The translations under genes and the position numbers were made by a program. This document shows, in pieces, positions 16,967-25,630 of a DNA stretch of 64,000 bases. How positions within the stretch are numbered: the stretch's first letter is position 1; each line of letters opens with the position of its first letter. Under the pieces are notes generated by a model. That model had not been told where the DNA came from and did no database searches. It saw nothing but the letters and a program-made list of their open reading frames with translations. The DNA is from Asaia bogorensis NBRC 16594. GTDB taxonomy: Bacteria > Pseudomonadota > Alphaproteobacteria > Acetobacterales > Acetobacteraceae. The stretch is taken from the NCBI RefSeq assembly GCF_001547995.1, contig NZ_AP014690.1:3003501-3067500 (forward strand). The letters are read 5' to 3'.

Positions 16967-19900
16967 ATGAATTTGTGTCGTCTCTTTATCATGCGCCCCG
17001 TGGCGACGATTCTGCTCGCCCTGTCGCTGCTCGCAGCCGGAGCCATCTGCTACCCGCTGATGCCGGTTGCCAACCTGCCCGATATCGGCTCCTCGACGAT
17101 CAATATCGAGATCGAGCAGCCCGGCGCCAGCCCGGAGCAGATGGTCAGTTCCGTCACGACCCCGCTTGAGCGCTATCTCGGCCAGATTGCCGGGGTGAAG
17201 CAGATCGAGTCCGACAGCGAAAACAGCTTTGCCTATATCCGGGTCGATTTCGTGGAATCACGCAATATCGACGGTGCCCTGCGCGATGTGCAGGCCGCCC
17301 TGCGTGCCGCACGGGCCGACCTGCCGCAGGGCACGCTCGACCGTGATCCCTTTGCCTACAAGGAAGATCCGACCTCTCAGCCGGTCTATCTGCTTTCCCT
17401 GACATCTGACGTGATGACGCTGCCGAAGCTGTATGATCTCGCGCAGATACGCGTCAAACCCCTGCTGGCGCAGATCAAGGGCGTGGGCCATGTGCAGGCC
17501 GTGGGCTCCGCCGATCCTGCCGTACGCGTCGATGTGAACCCTTATGCCCTCTATAAATGGGGTGTTGGTTTCGAGGACGTGCGTCAGGCGCTTGCATCGG
17601 CCAACGCCAATACGCCCAAGGGATTTCTTGACTCGGGCGGCCAGCGCATGATGCTGGAGACGAATGACCAGGCTGAACATGCGGCGCAGTACCGTGACCT
17701 GATCATCGGCTATCGCAACAATCTCAATCCCATCAAGCTGTCCTCTGTCGCCGAGGTGACGGACAGCGTTCAGGACCTCTATCAGGCCGGGTATTTCAAC
17801 AACAAGCGCGCCATCACGCTTATCGTGCGCGGGCAGCCCAAGGCCAATACGGTCAAGATTGTCGATGCCGTGAAGGAACGCATGACCATGCTGCGTTCGG
17901 TCCTGCCTCCCGGTGTCCAGATGGATACGGCCATTGACCTCTCATCGAGCATACGCGCCTCGATGGACGACACACAACTGACTCTTGGCGTGTCCATCAT
18001 TCTCGTGATCGGGGTGATTCTGGTCTTTCTGCGTCGCCTGCGCTCGACCATCATCCCTGCCGTTACCGTGCCGATTGCCCTTGTCGGCACGATTGCTGTC
18101 ATGAAGTGGGAGCACTTCACCCTCGATATCATGTCGCTTATGGCGCTTACCATTGCGGTCGGTTTTGTGGTGGATGATGCGATCGTCGTGCTGGAAAACA
18201 TCGCCCGCCATATGGAGGCGGGCATGGATCGCATGAGTGCCAGCCTGCGCGGTTCGTCAGAAATCGGCTTTACGGTCCTGTCGATCACGGCCTCGCTCAT
18301 TGCGGTGTTCATCCCGCTCCTGTTCATCCCCGGTCAGGTCGGCGCGATCTTTTTCGAGTTCGCCATGACCATCGTCTCGGCGCTTCTCATCTCCCTCATC
18401 CTGTCCCTCACCCTCACGCCCATGATGTGCGCCTACTGGCTGGATGTGGAGCATGAACAACCCACAGGAAAAACGCTGCGAGACCGGGTGTTGCGGGCGA
18501 TCGACTGGGCGCTGGAAGGAATCATCAGCCTCTATGGCCGGACATTGCGTGTCGCCCTGCGCCATCACGTCCTGACCTTTCTCACCCTGCCGCTGAGCTT
18601 TATCGCCCTGGTGGCCTCCATTGTTCTCATGCCCAAGACAGGCATTCCTGCGCAGGATATCGCGCTGGTGGGTGGGTCGATCAGCGGTGACGACACCATG
18701 TCGTTCAGCGAGATCACCAAGCGCATCCATTATGTCGGTGCGGTGATGAAGGATGACCCCGATGTGCTGTCTGTCACGAGCTGGAACAACAGCAGCAGTG
18801 ACGGGCAGCTTTTCGCCCGGCTGAGCGACAAGCACACCCGTACGCGCACCGATACGCAGATCGTGGAAAGCATACGCAAGAAGCTGGGTGACATGCCGGG
18901 CCTGCGCACCTCGTTCTTCTCGGCGGGTGACCCCAATGGCGGCGGCGGTCAGCATCGCAGCGGTGCCTTCCGCTATGTGCTGCGCGATCAGGATGTGGCC
19001 GAGCTGAAGCTCTGGGTACCGCGCCTTGTGGCCAGGCTGCGCAAGGAGAAGATGATGTCTTCCGTCATGACCAATATCGAGGGTCATGGCGCATCGGTTC
19101 ATGTCAAACTCCGGCGCGATACCGAAGCGCGTTATCTGGTGACACCGCAGCTCGTGGGCAATGTGCTCTATGATGCCTATGGCCAGACCGTGGCATCTCG
19201 CATCCATACCGAACTCACCACCCATTCTGTGGTGATGGAGGTGGCGCGCGCCTATCGTGAATCACCCGAGCAGCTTCGCAGCACGTGGATCTCCACCGCC
19301 TCTGGCACGCCTGCCGGTGCCGTGCGCTCCAACCAGATCCGTGTACGCACAGCGGGTGGCAGCACGGCCTCGACCGCAACACAGCTCAGCCAGGCCTCAC
19401 TGCGCAACGCGATTGCCAACCAGATTACCGGTAACAATTCCAACGGTTCGGCCGTTGCCTCATCGGTCGAGACCATGATTCCGCTCATCAACGTGGCGGA
19501 TCTGGTCATGGAGCCGACACCGATGGAAATCGATCATCAGGATGGCATGACCTCAACCGCCATCAGCTTCGACCTGATCGATGGCAAGACCTATGAGGAT
19601 GCCCGCAAGCTGATCGAGGATACACTCAGGAATATGGGTGCACCTGCGGGTCTGACAGGCGAGTTCTCGGGGCTTGCCGGTGAAACAAAGGAGATGCTGG
19701 TCAATGAGTTGCTGGCCTTCATGGCCGCGCTCTTTGCCATGTATATCGTGCTCGGGATTCTCTATGAGAGCCTGATTCACCCGTTTACCATTCTCTCCAC
19801 GCTGCCTTCTGCCGGTATCGGGGCCATTCTGGGGCTCTGGATCGGCGGGGAGTCGTTCAGCCTCATCGCCATGATCGGCATGATCCTGCTGACCGGCATC

Positions 19901-20275
19901 GTGAAAAAGAATGCGATCCTGATGATCGATTTCGCGCTCTATGCCGAGAAGGAACTGGGGCACACCCCGCGCGAAGCCATCTATGAAGCCTGCCTTACGC
20001 GTTTCAGGCCCATTCTCATGACCACCCTTGCTGCCGCGCTTGGCGCGGTGCCGTTGATGACAGGTCACGGCTATGGGTCGGAAATGCGTCGCCCGCTGGG
20101 GATTGCGATTGTGGGCGGCATGCTCATCAGCCAGCTGCTCACGCTTTACACCACCCCGGTGGTCTATCTTTACATGGATGCCATCGGCCGCTTCGGCACG
20201 AGAACATGGCATCGCATTTTCCCGTCCCGCCCGGCAGGGCGCCCCGTTTCCACCCCCCTCTCATCCGAAAGCTGA
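16967..20275 (+). CDS. RND multidrug efflux permease (HAE-1, MdtB/MdtC-like)
   Basis: A 1102-residue inner-membrane RND pump with two repeats, each with one N-terminal helix, a large periplasmic porter loop and five more helices. The proton-relay aspartates are D403/D404 in GFVVDDAIVVLEN. It is about 60 residues longer than AcrB/MdtB; the excess is a Ser/Thr/Gly/Asn/Ala-rich insertion at roughly residues 775-840 in the second periplasmic loop. SD GGAGG precedes the ATG. No membrane-fusion protein or outer-membrane channel gene is adjacent, so partners must be encoded elsewhere. The S9 peptidase gene follows after 8 bp, suggesting one transcript. Confidence 0.93.
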   Translation: MNLCRLFIMRPVATILLALSLLAAGAICYPLMPVANLPDIGSSTINIEIEQPGASPEQMVSSVTTPLERYLGQIAGVKQIESDSENSFAYIRVDFVESRNIDGALRDVQAALRAARADLPQGTLDRDPFAYKEDPTSQPVYLLSLTSDVMTLPKLYDLAQIRVKPLLAQIKGVGHVQAVGSADPAVRVDVNPYALYKWGVGFEDVRQALASANANTPKGFLDSGGQRMMLETNDQAEHAAQYRDLIIGYRNNLNPIKLSSVAEVTDSVQDLYQAGYFNNKRAITLIVRGQPKANTVKIVDAVKERMTMLRSVLPPGVQMDTAIDLSSSIRASMDDTQLTLGVSIILVIGVILVFLRRLRSTIIPAVTVPIALVGTIAVMKWEHFTLDIMSLMALTIAVGFVVDDAIVVLENIARHMEAGMDRMSASLRGSSEIGFTVLSITASLIAVFIPLLFIPGQVGAIFFEFAMTIVSALLISLILSLTLTPMMCAYWLDVEHEQPTGKTLRDRVLRAIDWALEGIISLYGRTLRVALRHHVLTFLTLPLSFIALVASIVLMPKTGIPAQDIALVGGSISGDDTMSFSEITKRIHYVGAVMKDDPDVLSVTSWNNSSSDGQLFARLSDKHTRTRTDTQIVESIRKKLGDMPGLRTSFFSAGDPNGGGGQHRSGAFRYVLRDQDVAELKLWVPRLVARLRKEKMMSSVMTNIEGHGASVHVKLRRDTEARYLVTPQLVGNVLYDAYGQTVASRIHTELTTHSVVMEVARAYRESPEQLRSTWISTASGTPAGAVRSNQIRVRTAGGSTASTATQLSQASLRNAIANQITGNNSNGSAVASSVETMIPLINVADLVMEPTPMEIDHQDGMTSTAISFDLIDGKTYEDARKLIEDTLRNMGAPAGLTGEFSGLAGETKEMLVNELLAFMAALFAMYIVLGILYESLIHPFTILSTLPSAGIGAILGLWIGGESFSLIAMIGMILLTGIVKKNAILMIDFALYAEKELGHTPREAIYEACLTRFRPILMTTLAAALGAVPLMTGHGYGSEMRRPLGIAIVGGMLISQLLTLYTTPVVYLYMDAIGRFGTRTWHRIFPSRPAGRPVSTPLSSES

Positions 20276-20283
20276 AGCCGATC

Positions 20284-22287
20284 ATGTCGCTCCTTTCCTT
20301 GTCGCGGGTCCGCCTGCTCGGCACATCGCTGCTCTCTCTCGGGATGGGGAGCGCGACCCTCGGCGGCGTAACCCTGGCAAGCGCACAGGCGGCACCGCTG
20401 CATTTCTACACTGCGCCAGCGCTTTCACCTGATGGCCATTCTCTGGCCTCACTCGACAGCATGGAAGCTGTGGGAACTGCCGAGGCGGCACCGGCAAGCC
20501 TTGTGATCCGCACCCTGCCCGATGGTCACACCACGACCGTTGCGCTGCCCTGCAAGGATTGTGCGCCCTCCAGCCCCAGCTGGAGCCCCGATGGAACCCG
20601 TCTGGCTTTCATCATCCGCCACAAGAACACCCAGAACCGTGAAATCCTGAGCGTTACAGCCGATGGCAAGACCGTAACCAGCCTGTTGAAATTCACGGGC
20701 TCGCTTCAGGATCTGCGCTATGGCCCCAAAGGCGGCCTTGCCGTTCTGGCCATTGCCAATGCCCGTCGTGACCCCGGTGCCCTGCAGGCCGGCGCGCCCG
20801 AGACGGGTGAGATCGACGCAACGGAAGACGAGCAGCGTATCGCAACCATCGAGAAGGACGGTCTTCACTGGCAGTCGCCTGATGGTTTGTATGTCTATGA
20901 ATATGACTGGCTGCCCAACAGCACCCCCGCCTTCATCGGCACGGCAGCGCCGGGCAATGGTGATGCCCATTGGTGGTCGGCACATCTGTCGCGCTTTGCC
21001 GATTCAAAAGAGCAGGTGCTGTACACCCACCCGCTTTCGCAGCAGATCGGCCTGCCGCTCGTCTCACCCGATGGCGGGAGTGTCAGTTTCGTCGCAGGGC
21101 TGATGAGTGATTTCGGGTTCTTTGGCGGTGATGCCTTGCAGCTCGATCTGTCACAGTCCAAGGCCGCGCCGGTCAATCTGACGCGCACCCTCAAGGCTAC
21201 GGTCACCGGGCTGAGCTGGTGTCAGGGGCGCCTGATCGCCTCGACCATTGCAGGCCCCATGACCGTCATGCGGTCCATCGATGACAAGCCTCCCCTCATG
21301 GCAAGCGCAGACGGCCTGCTCTCCGATGGGGGTGGCGAACCCCGTCTGACCTGCGCAGGCGACCAGAGTGTCGTGATACGCCAGAGCTTCACGAGCCCGC
21401 CTGAAATCTGGGCCGGTCGCCTTGGCGCATGGCAGCAATTCACCCATTCCAATGACGGCCAGACCGTACCCTACACTGCCTCCAGCGTCAGCTGGGTGAG
21501 TGACGGCTTCAAGGTACAGGGCTGGCACCTTGCACCCCGGTCACGCCCCGCCGCCATGACCCGCAACGGCAAGGTGCCGATGATCACCATCATTCATGGT
21601 GGCCCTTCATCGGCCGTCACGCCCCGCTTCCTGCGTCCCACCGGCGATGCGGCCGTGCTGCTCGATGCTGGCTACGATCTGTTCCTGCCCAACCCGCGCG
21701 GCAGTTATGGCCAGGGCGAAACCTTCACCATGGCCAACCGCCGCGATTTCGGTCACGGCGATCTGCGCGACATCCAGCGCGGCATCGATGCGCTGGAAAA
21801 GACCGCCCCAATCGACGAAAACCGTCTGGGCGTGACTGGCTATTCCTATGGCGGTTACATGACCATGTGGATCGTGACACAGACAAACCGCTTCAAGGCC
21901 GCAGCAGCGGGTGGCGGCATTGCCAACTGGCAGTCCTATTATGGCCAGAACGGTATCGATGCCTGGATGCCGCCCTTTTTCGGGGCCACGGTCTATGATG
22001 ACCCGGCCATCTACGCCCATTCCTCACCCATGACTTTCATCAAGCAAGTCAGGACGCCGACCTTTATTTACGTCGGAGCCAATGATGTGGAATGTCCGCC
22101 TGCACAAAGTCTCGAGTTCTACCATGCCTTGCGCGCGCTCGGAATTCCGACCAGCCTTGTGATCTACCCCGGTGAAGGACACGGGATGCGCGGTCACGAC
22201 CATGCGAGCGATGCACAAAAACGCATGCTGGCATGGTTCAGCCGCTATCTGAATGAAGGCGCTTCCGGCAAGAACGGAGCAAACTGA
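20284..22287 (+). CDS. Secreted S9 (prolyl oligopeptidase-family) serine peptidase
   Basis: About 667 residues: a signal-peptide-like start (hydrophobic residues about 8-36 ending ASAQA), a TolB-like beta-propeller N-terminal half (repeats such as FSPDG-like LSPDG and WSPDGTRLAF), and a C-terminal alpha/beta hydrolase domain. The catalytic triad is S521 (GYSYGG), D601 (GANDVECP) and H633 (GEGHG). It resembles dipeptidyl-peptidase/acylaminoacyl-peptidase enzymes that trim short peptides, here probably in the periplasm. It starts 8 bp after the RND permease and precedes an L,D-transpeptidase gene by 42 bp. The ATG at 20284 is chosen because it starts the signal peptide; the frame extends upstream into the RND gene. 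Confidence 0.9.
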   Translation: MSLLSLSRVRLLGTSLLSLGMGSATLGGVTLASAQAAPLHFYTAPALSPDGHSLASLDSMEAVGTAEAAPASLVIRTLPDGHTTTVALPCKDCAPSSPSWSPDGTRLAFIIRHKNTQNREILSVTADGKTVTSLLKFTGSLQDLRYGPKGGLAVLAIANARRDPGALQAGAPETGEIDATEDEQRIATIEKDGLHWQSPDGLYVYEYDWLPNSTPAFIGTAAPGNGDAHWWSAHLSRFADSKEQVLYTHPLSQQIGLPLVSPDGGSVSFVAGLMSDFGFFGGDALQLDLSQSKAAPVNLTRTLKATVTGLSWCQGRLIASTIAGPMTVMRSIDDKPPLMASADGLLSDGGGEPRLTCAGDQSVVIRQSFTSPPEIWAGRLGAWQQFTHSNDGQTVPYTASSVSWVSDGFKVQGWHLAPRSRPAAMTRNGKVPMITIIHGGPSSAVTPRFLRPTGDAAVLLDAGYDLFLPNPRGSYGQGETFTMANRRDFGHGDLRDIQRGIDALEKTAPIDENRLGVTGYSYGGYMTMWIVTQTNRFKAAAAGGGIANWQSYYGQNGIDAWMPPFFGATVYDDPAIYAHSSPMTFIKQVRTPTFIYVGANDVECPPAQSLEFYHALRALGIPTSLVIYPGEGHGMRGHDHASDAQKRMLAWFSRYLNEGASGKNGAN

Positions 22288-22329
22288 GCGCAGCCCTGAA
22301 CGTTGCCGCCATGAAGCACTGGAGTTGAG

Positions 22330-23358
22330 ATGCAGACGAGAAACAGGACGGTGATGCCGGGCTTTCTGACCCAGACAAGGCAGGCCCTGCCAGGCCTGTT
22401 CCTGGGGTGCATTCTCTCTGCCAGCGCGCTCTCGGGCTGCGCCCAGGCCCAGACCAAAAACCCGACGACGGCTCTGGCTGCCCCGGCGGCCCAGCCACCA
22501 CTCCCCACCCAGGCGGGAGCGGTCTCTTCCGTGCCGGATCATGCGACGACACCGCCCATCGTCATTCCGCCCCTGCCTGTCCTGTCGGAGCACGATGCCC
22601 GTCTGGAAGCCAGCCGTCTGACGCTGAGCATGAAGAAATCGGTTTCGCGCTTTACAACCTATACCCCTGAGCAGCGCCAGCGCTTTATCCGCCTTGCCCG
22701 TGCCGCCATTGCCAGCACGAACACGCCCATCGACCGCCCCCAGATCCTGATGGTGGTCGATCGCAACCCCAAGGTGCAGCGCCTGTGCTTTGTGCTGGCC
22801 ATGCCGGGCAATGCAGACTGGGAGACTCTGGGGGGGACCCCCGTCTCGACCGGTCGCGCAGGCCGCAAGTTCTATTACATCACCCCCACAGGCGTATTCA
22901 TCAATTCCCCGGACCGTCTCGGTTACCGTGCCTTAGGCACGAAAAACGAGAACGGCATACGTGGCATTGGTGCCAAAGGCATGCGCGTCTGGGATATGGG
23001 CTGGCACAACGCCGTCAAAGGCTGGCTGCCCACCCATGAGACAGGTGATATCCGGCTCGAAATCCACGCGACCGACCCTGATTTTCTGGAACAGCGCCTC
23101 GGTCATCCTGCCTCCGAGGGTTGCATACGCATCCCCGCCACCATGAACGTGTTCATGGACAAGAATGGCCTGCTGGATGTGCAATATGAGCAGGCCGCCA
23201 GCTACGATACGCGTTTTCGCGCCCTGCTGCCCAAGGATCGCACGCCTACGCCGATCGCGGGCGATGCACTGGTTGTCGTCGATTCAGCCGATGCCGTTCA
23301 GGCCATTTCCTCGGCCAGCGTCGGCCATCAGCCCCTGGTCAATCACCACGAAGGCTGA
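22330..23358 (+). CDS. L,D-transpeptidase (YkuD domain), predicted lipoprotein
   Basis: A 342-residue protein with a lipoprotein signal (hydrophobic stretch then lipobox LSGC, Cys about residue 37), a Pro/Ala-rich linker, and a YkuD domain ending in HPASEGCIRIP with catalytic Cys at 265. Such enzymes make 3-3 peptidoglycan cross-links or attach proteins to peptidoglycan. Classical YkuD has SHGC; here the residue before Gly-Cys is Glu (SEGC), a variant known in some families. The ATG is preceded by GGAGTTGAG. It is probably the last gene of the RND-peptidase operon and would act in the periplasm anchored to the outer membrane. Confidence 0.88.
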   Translation: MQTRNRTVMPGFLTQTRQALPGLFLGCILSASALSGCAQAQTKNPTTALAAPAAQPPLPTQAGAVSSVPDHATTPPIVIPPLPVLSEHDARLEASRLTLSMKKSVSRFTTYTPEQRQRFIRLARAAIASTNTPIDRPQILMVVDRNPKVQRLCFVLAMPGNADWETLGGTPVSTGRAGRKFYYITPTGVFINSPDRLGYRALGTKNENGIRGIGAKGMRVWDMGWHNAVKGWLPTHETGDIRLEIHATDPDFLEQRLGHPASEGCIRIPATMNVFMDKNGLLDVQYEQAASYDTRFRALLPKDRTPTPIAGDALVVVDSADAVQAISSASVGHQPLVNHHEG

Positions 23359-23369
23359 GACCTGACCGC

Positions 23370-24290
23370 TCAGACAGCCGGAGCGGAATAGGCTAGTCCC
23401 GGTAGGCCCTGCTCGAGCGCCTGCGCCACGAGCCGCGCTGCGACAGGCAAGGATCGCGCCTGATCGACGCAGAATCCGAGCGTCAGAGGGCGTATCCGGC
23501 TGTGCTCGAGCGGTACAAAGGCGAGTGTCCCGGCCTCGATCTCTGGCAGGACATCGATATAGCTGAGCAGGCTGACCCCGACCCCATGACGGACCAGCGC
23601 CCTGATCGCCTCGATATCATCTGAGTCACAGACCGGATTCAGTGCCAATCCGGTTTCCTCGGCCAGCCAGGCGATCTTCTCGCCCAGTGCCAGCGGCGGT
23701 CGTGGCGCGATCACAGGGTAGAGGCTGCATTGGCTGAACCGCGCCGTCTGTCCGTTCGTCAGCGGATGGCCGGGCGTGGTGACAAACCCGACGGGAAAGG
23801 CCACCGAGGCCCGCACCGCAAGGCGATGTGACACCACAGGATCGAAAACCAGCGCCAGATCTCCCTGCCCTTCGAGCAGGGCCGGCGAAATCTCGTGATT
23901 GGTCATGACACGGACGCCCAGCGTCACCCCGGGATGATGCTCGCGTATGGAGGCCACGATACGCGGGACCAGCCCCCTCGCCATTGCCTCCGGAATAAGC
24001 AGCGTCACATGGCCGCGCTTGAGCCCCTTGAGATCCTCCATGCGTGTGCGGCAATCCCCAAATTCACGATCCCAGCGTCTGACCTGAACCAGCAGCATCT
24101 CGCCTGCTGCCGTCAGCCGAAGGCCTGACGGCAAACGTTCGAACAAGGCAGCACCCAGACGGGCCTCACCCTGCAGGATCTGCCGGTCGATGGATGAGGC
24201 CGAAATTCCGGTTGCCTCGGCCGCGCGCCGGATCGACCCATGCTGCGCCACGGCCAGAAAATAACGCGAGAAACGGGAGAATACCGGCAT
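23370..24290 (-). CDS. LysR-family transcriptional regulator
   Basis: A 306-residue regulator with an N-terminal winged helix (FLAVAQHGSIRRAAEATGISASSIDRQI, about residues 11-38) and a periplasmic-binding-protein-like effector domain (about 95-300), the standard length for the family. It is transcribed divergently from the Rieske oxygenase gene with 110 bp between the starts, the classic arrangement for a LysR regulator controlling its neighbour. The effector is unknown; an aromatic or other oxygenase substrate is a reasonable inference. Its stop lies only 11 bp from the convergent L,D-transpeptidase stop. Confidence 0.9.
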   Translation of the reverse strand: MPVFSRFSRYFLAVAQHGSIRRAAEATGISASSIDRQILQGEARLGAALFERLPSGLRLTAAGEMLLVQVRRWDREFGDCRTRMEDLKGLKRGHVTLLIPEAMARGLVPRIVASIREHHPGVTLGVRVMTNHEISPALLEGQGDLALVFDPVVSHRLAVRASVAFPVGFVTTPGHPLTNGQTARFSQCSLYPVIAPRPPLALGEKIAWLAEETGLALNPVCDSDDIEAIRALVRHGVGVSLLSYIDVLPEIEAGTLAFVPLEHSRIRPLTLGFCVDQARSLPVAARLVAQALEQGLPGLAYSAPAV

Positions 24291-24331
24291 GGTCGAGTGC
24301 TCTCTTTTTCGAAACGCCCTGTCAGGAATTT

Positions 24332-24341
24332 GGATATATCC
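24332..24341. promoter_or_regulatory. Candidate LysR-type site in the divergent promoter
   Basis: GGATATATCC is a perfect 10-bp palindrome near the middle of the 110-bp region between the LysR gene and the oxygenase gene. It is flanked by AGGA and CTCG. LysR proteins usually bind imperfect T-N11-A palindromes, so this is only a candidate. Confidence 0.25.
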
Positions 24342-24400
24342 TCGAACGGGGTGCGCGTGACATGTCTTTGTGACGATCCACTCCTTCTGCGGGGGCTTTC

Positions 24401-25441
24401 ATGTCCGAAACACTCGACCGCCCGGTACAGCTTCCGCGCCAGTGCAGCTTTGACACAGCCGACTGGGCCATTCTCTCGCGCTTCTGGTATCCCGTCGCGC
24501 TGAGCCGCGACATCGGCACCGCTCCTGTAGCGGCCACATTGCTGGATGAAACGCTGGTCATCTATCGTGCGGGTGACAATATCGTGGTGGCACAGGATAT
24601 CTGCCCGCATCGCGGTGTGCCGCTCAGCCTCGGCACGGGTGATGGCGAGACCATTGCCTGCGCCTATCACGGTTTTCGCTTTGGCGGGTCAGGGCGCTGC
24701 GTGCGTGTTCCTGCCCATCCCAGTGCTGCCATACCGGGCAAGCTGCACCTGAAAACCTTCCCCGTGCGCGAGTGCTATGGTCTGGTCTGGACGTGTCTCG
24801 CTGGCGAGGCGCCCCATGACGTGCCGACCATGCCCCACTGGCATGACCCGGCCTATCAACAGATCACCTGTCCCTCGATCGACATCGCCGGGTTTGCCGG
24901 TCGGCAGGTCGAGGGGTTTCTGGATGTCGCACATTTTGCCTTTGTGCACGCCGATACCTTTGCCGACCCTGAAAACCCGGTCGTTCCCCCCTATATGCCG
25001 CGGCGGACAGAGGAGGGTTTCGAGGTCGAATATCGCAGTTCGGTCGGCAATTATCCCATTGGCGTAGAAGGGCGTGCCCCTGCGGGCTTTGAATGGTTGC
25101 GACACTTCCGAACCTCCCTGCCCTTCACGGCAACGCTGGAGATCCACTTTCCGGAGGATGGCCGTCTGGTGATCATGAATGCCGCCTCACCCGTCTCTGC
25201 CCGCAAGACACGCATGTTCGCGCCGATCTGCCGCAACTTCGATACCGATATCCCCGTCGAAGCCGTCTATGACTTCAATCGCCGCGTCTTTGAGGAGGAT
25301 CGTTTGCTCGTGGAGGCCCAAAAGCCCGAATGTCTGCCCCTCGACCCGACGCTCGAGGCCCATGTCATGGCCGATCGCAGTTCGATCGCCTATCGCAAGG
25401 GGCTGCGTGATCTGGGGTTGAGCCGGTTCTTTACAGCCTGA
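24401..25441 (+). CDS. Rieske non-heme iron oxygenase, alpha subunit
   Basis: A 346-residue oxygenase. The Rieske 2Fe-2S ligands are C68/H70 (CPHRG) and C87/H90 (CAYHG). The mononuclear iron site is in DVAHFAFVH with D175, H178 and H183. Length and order resemble vanillate O-demethylase oxygenase and related ring-hydroxylating or demethylating enzymes. These need a reductase, which is not adjacent, so electrons must come from a gene elsewhere. The divergent LysR gene probably controls it. The substrate is not predictable; demethylation or hydroxylation of an aromatic or other small molecule is likely. Confidence 0.9.
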   Translation: MSETLDRPVQLPRQCSFDTADWAILSRFWYPVALSRDIGTAPVAATLLDETLVIYRAGDNIVVAQDICPHRGVPLSLGTGDGETIACAYHGFRFGGSGRCVRVPAHPSAAIPGKLHLKTFPVRECYGLVWTCLAGEAPHDVPTMPHWHDPAYQQITCPSIDIAGFAGRQVEGFLDVAHFAFVHADTFADPENPVVPPYMPRRTEEGFEVEYRSSVGNYPIGVEGRAPAGFEWLRHFRTSLPFTATLEIHFPEDGRLVIMNAASPVSARKTRMFAPICRNFDTDIPVEAVYDFNRRVFEEDRLLVEAQKPECLPLDPTLEAHVMADRSSIAYRKGLRDLGLSRFFTA

Positions 25442-25630
25442 CGCCATCGCCTCCGCGGTGCATCCGCCTGCATTTCCAGAGGCACGGGGAGCGCACATCG
25501 CGGGGCTGCGCAACATCGCCTGCAATGATCGCATAGCTCATGCATCCAATGGACATGCCCCAAGCCCCCCGTCTGGCTTGTCATGCACGGCATGATCATT
25601 TCCTCTGGTGACAGGACTGAGGAGACGATC

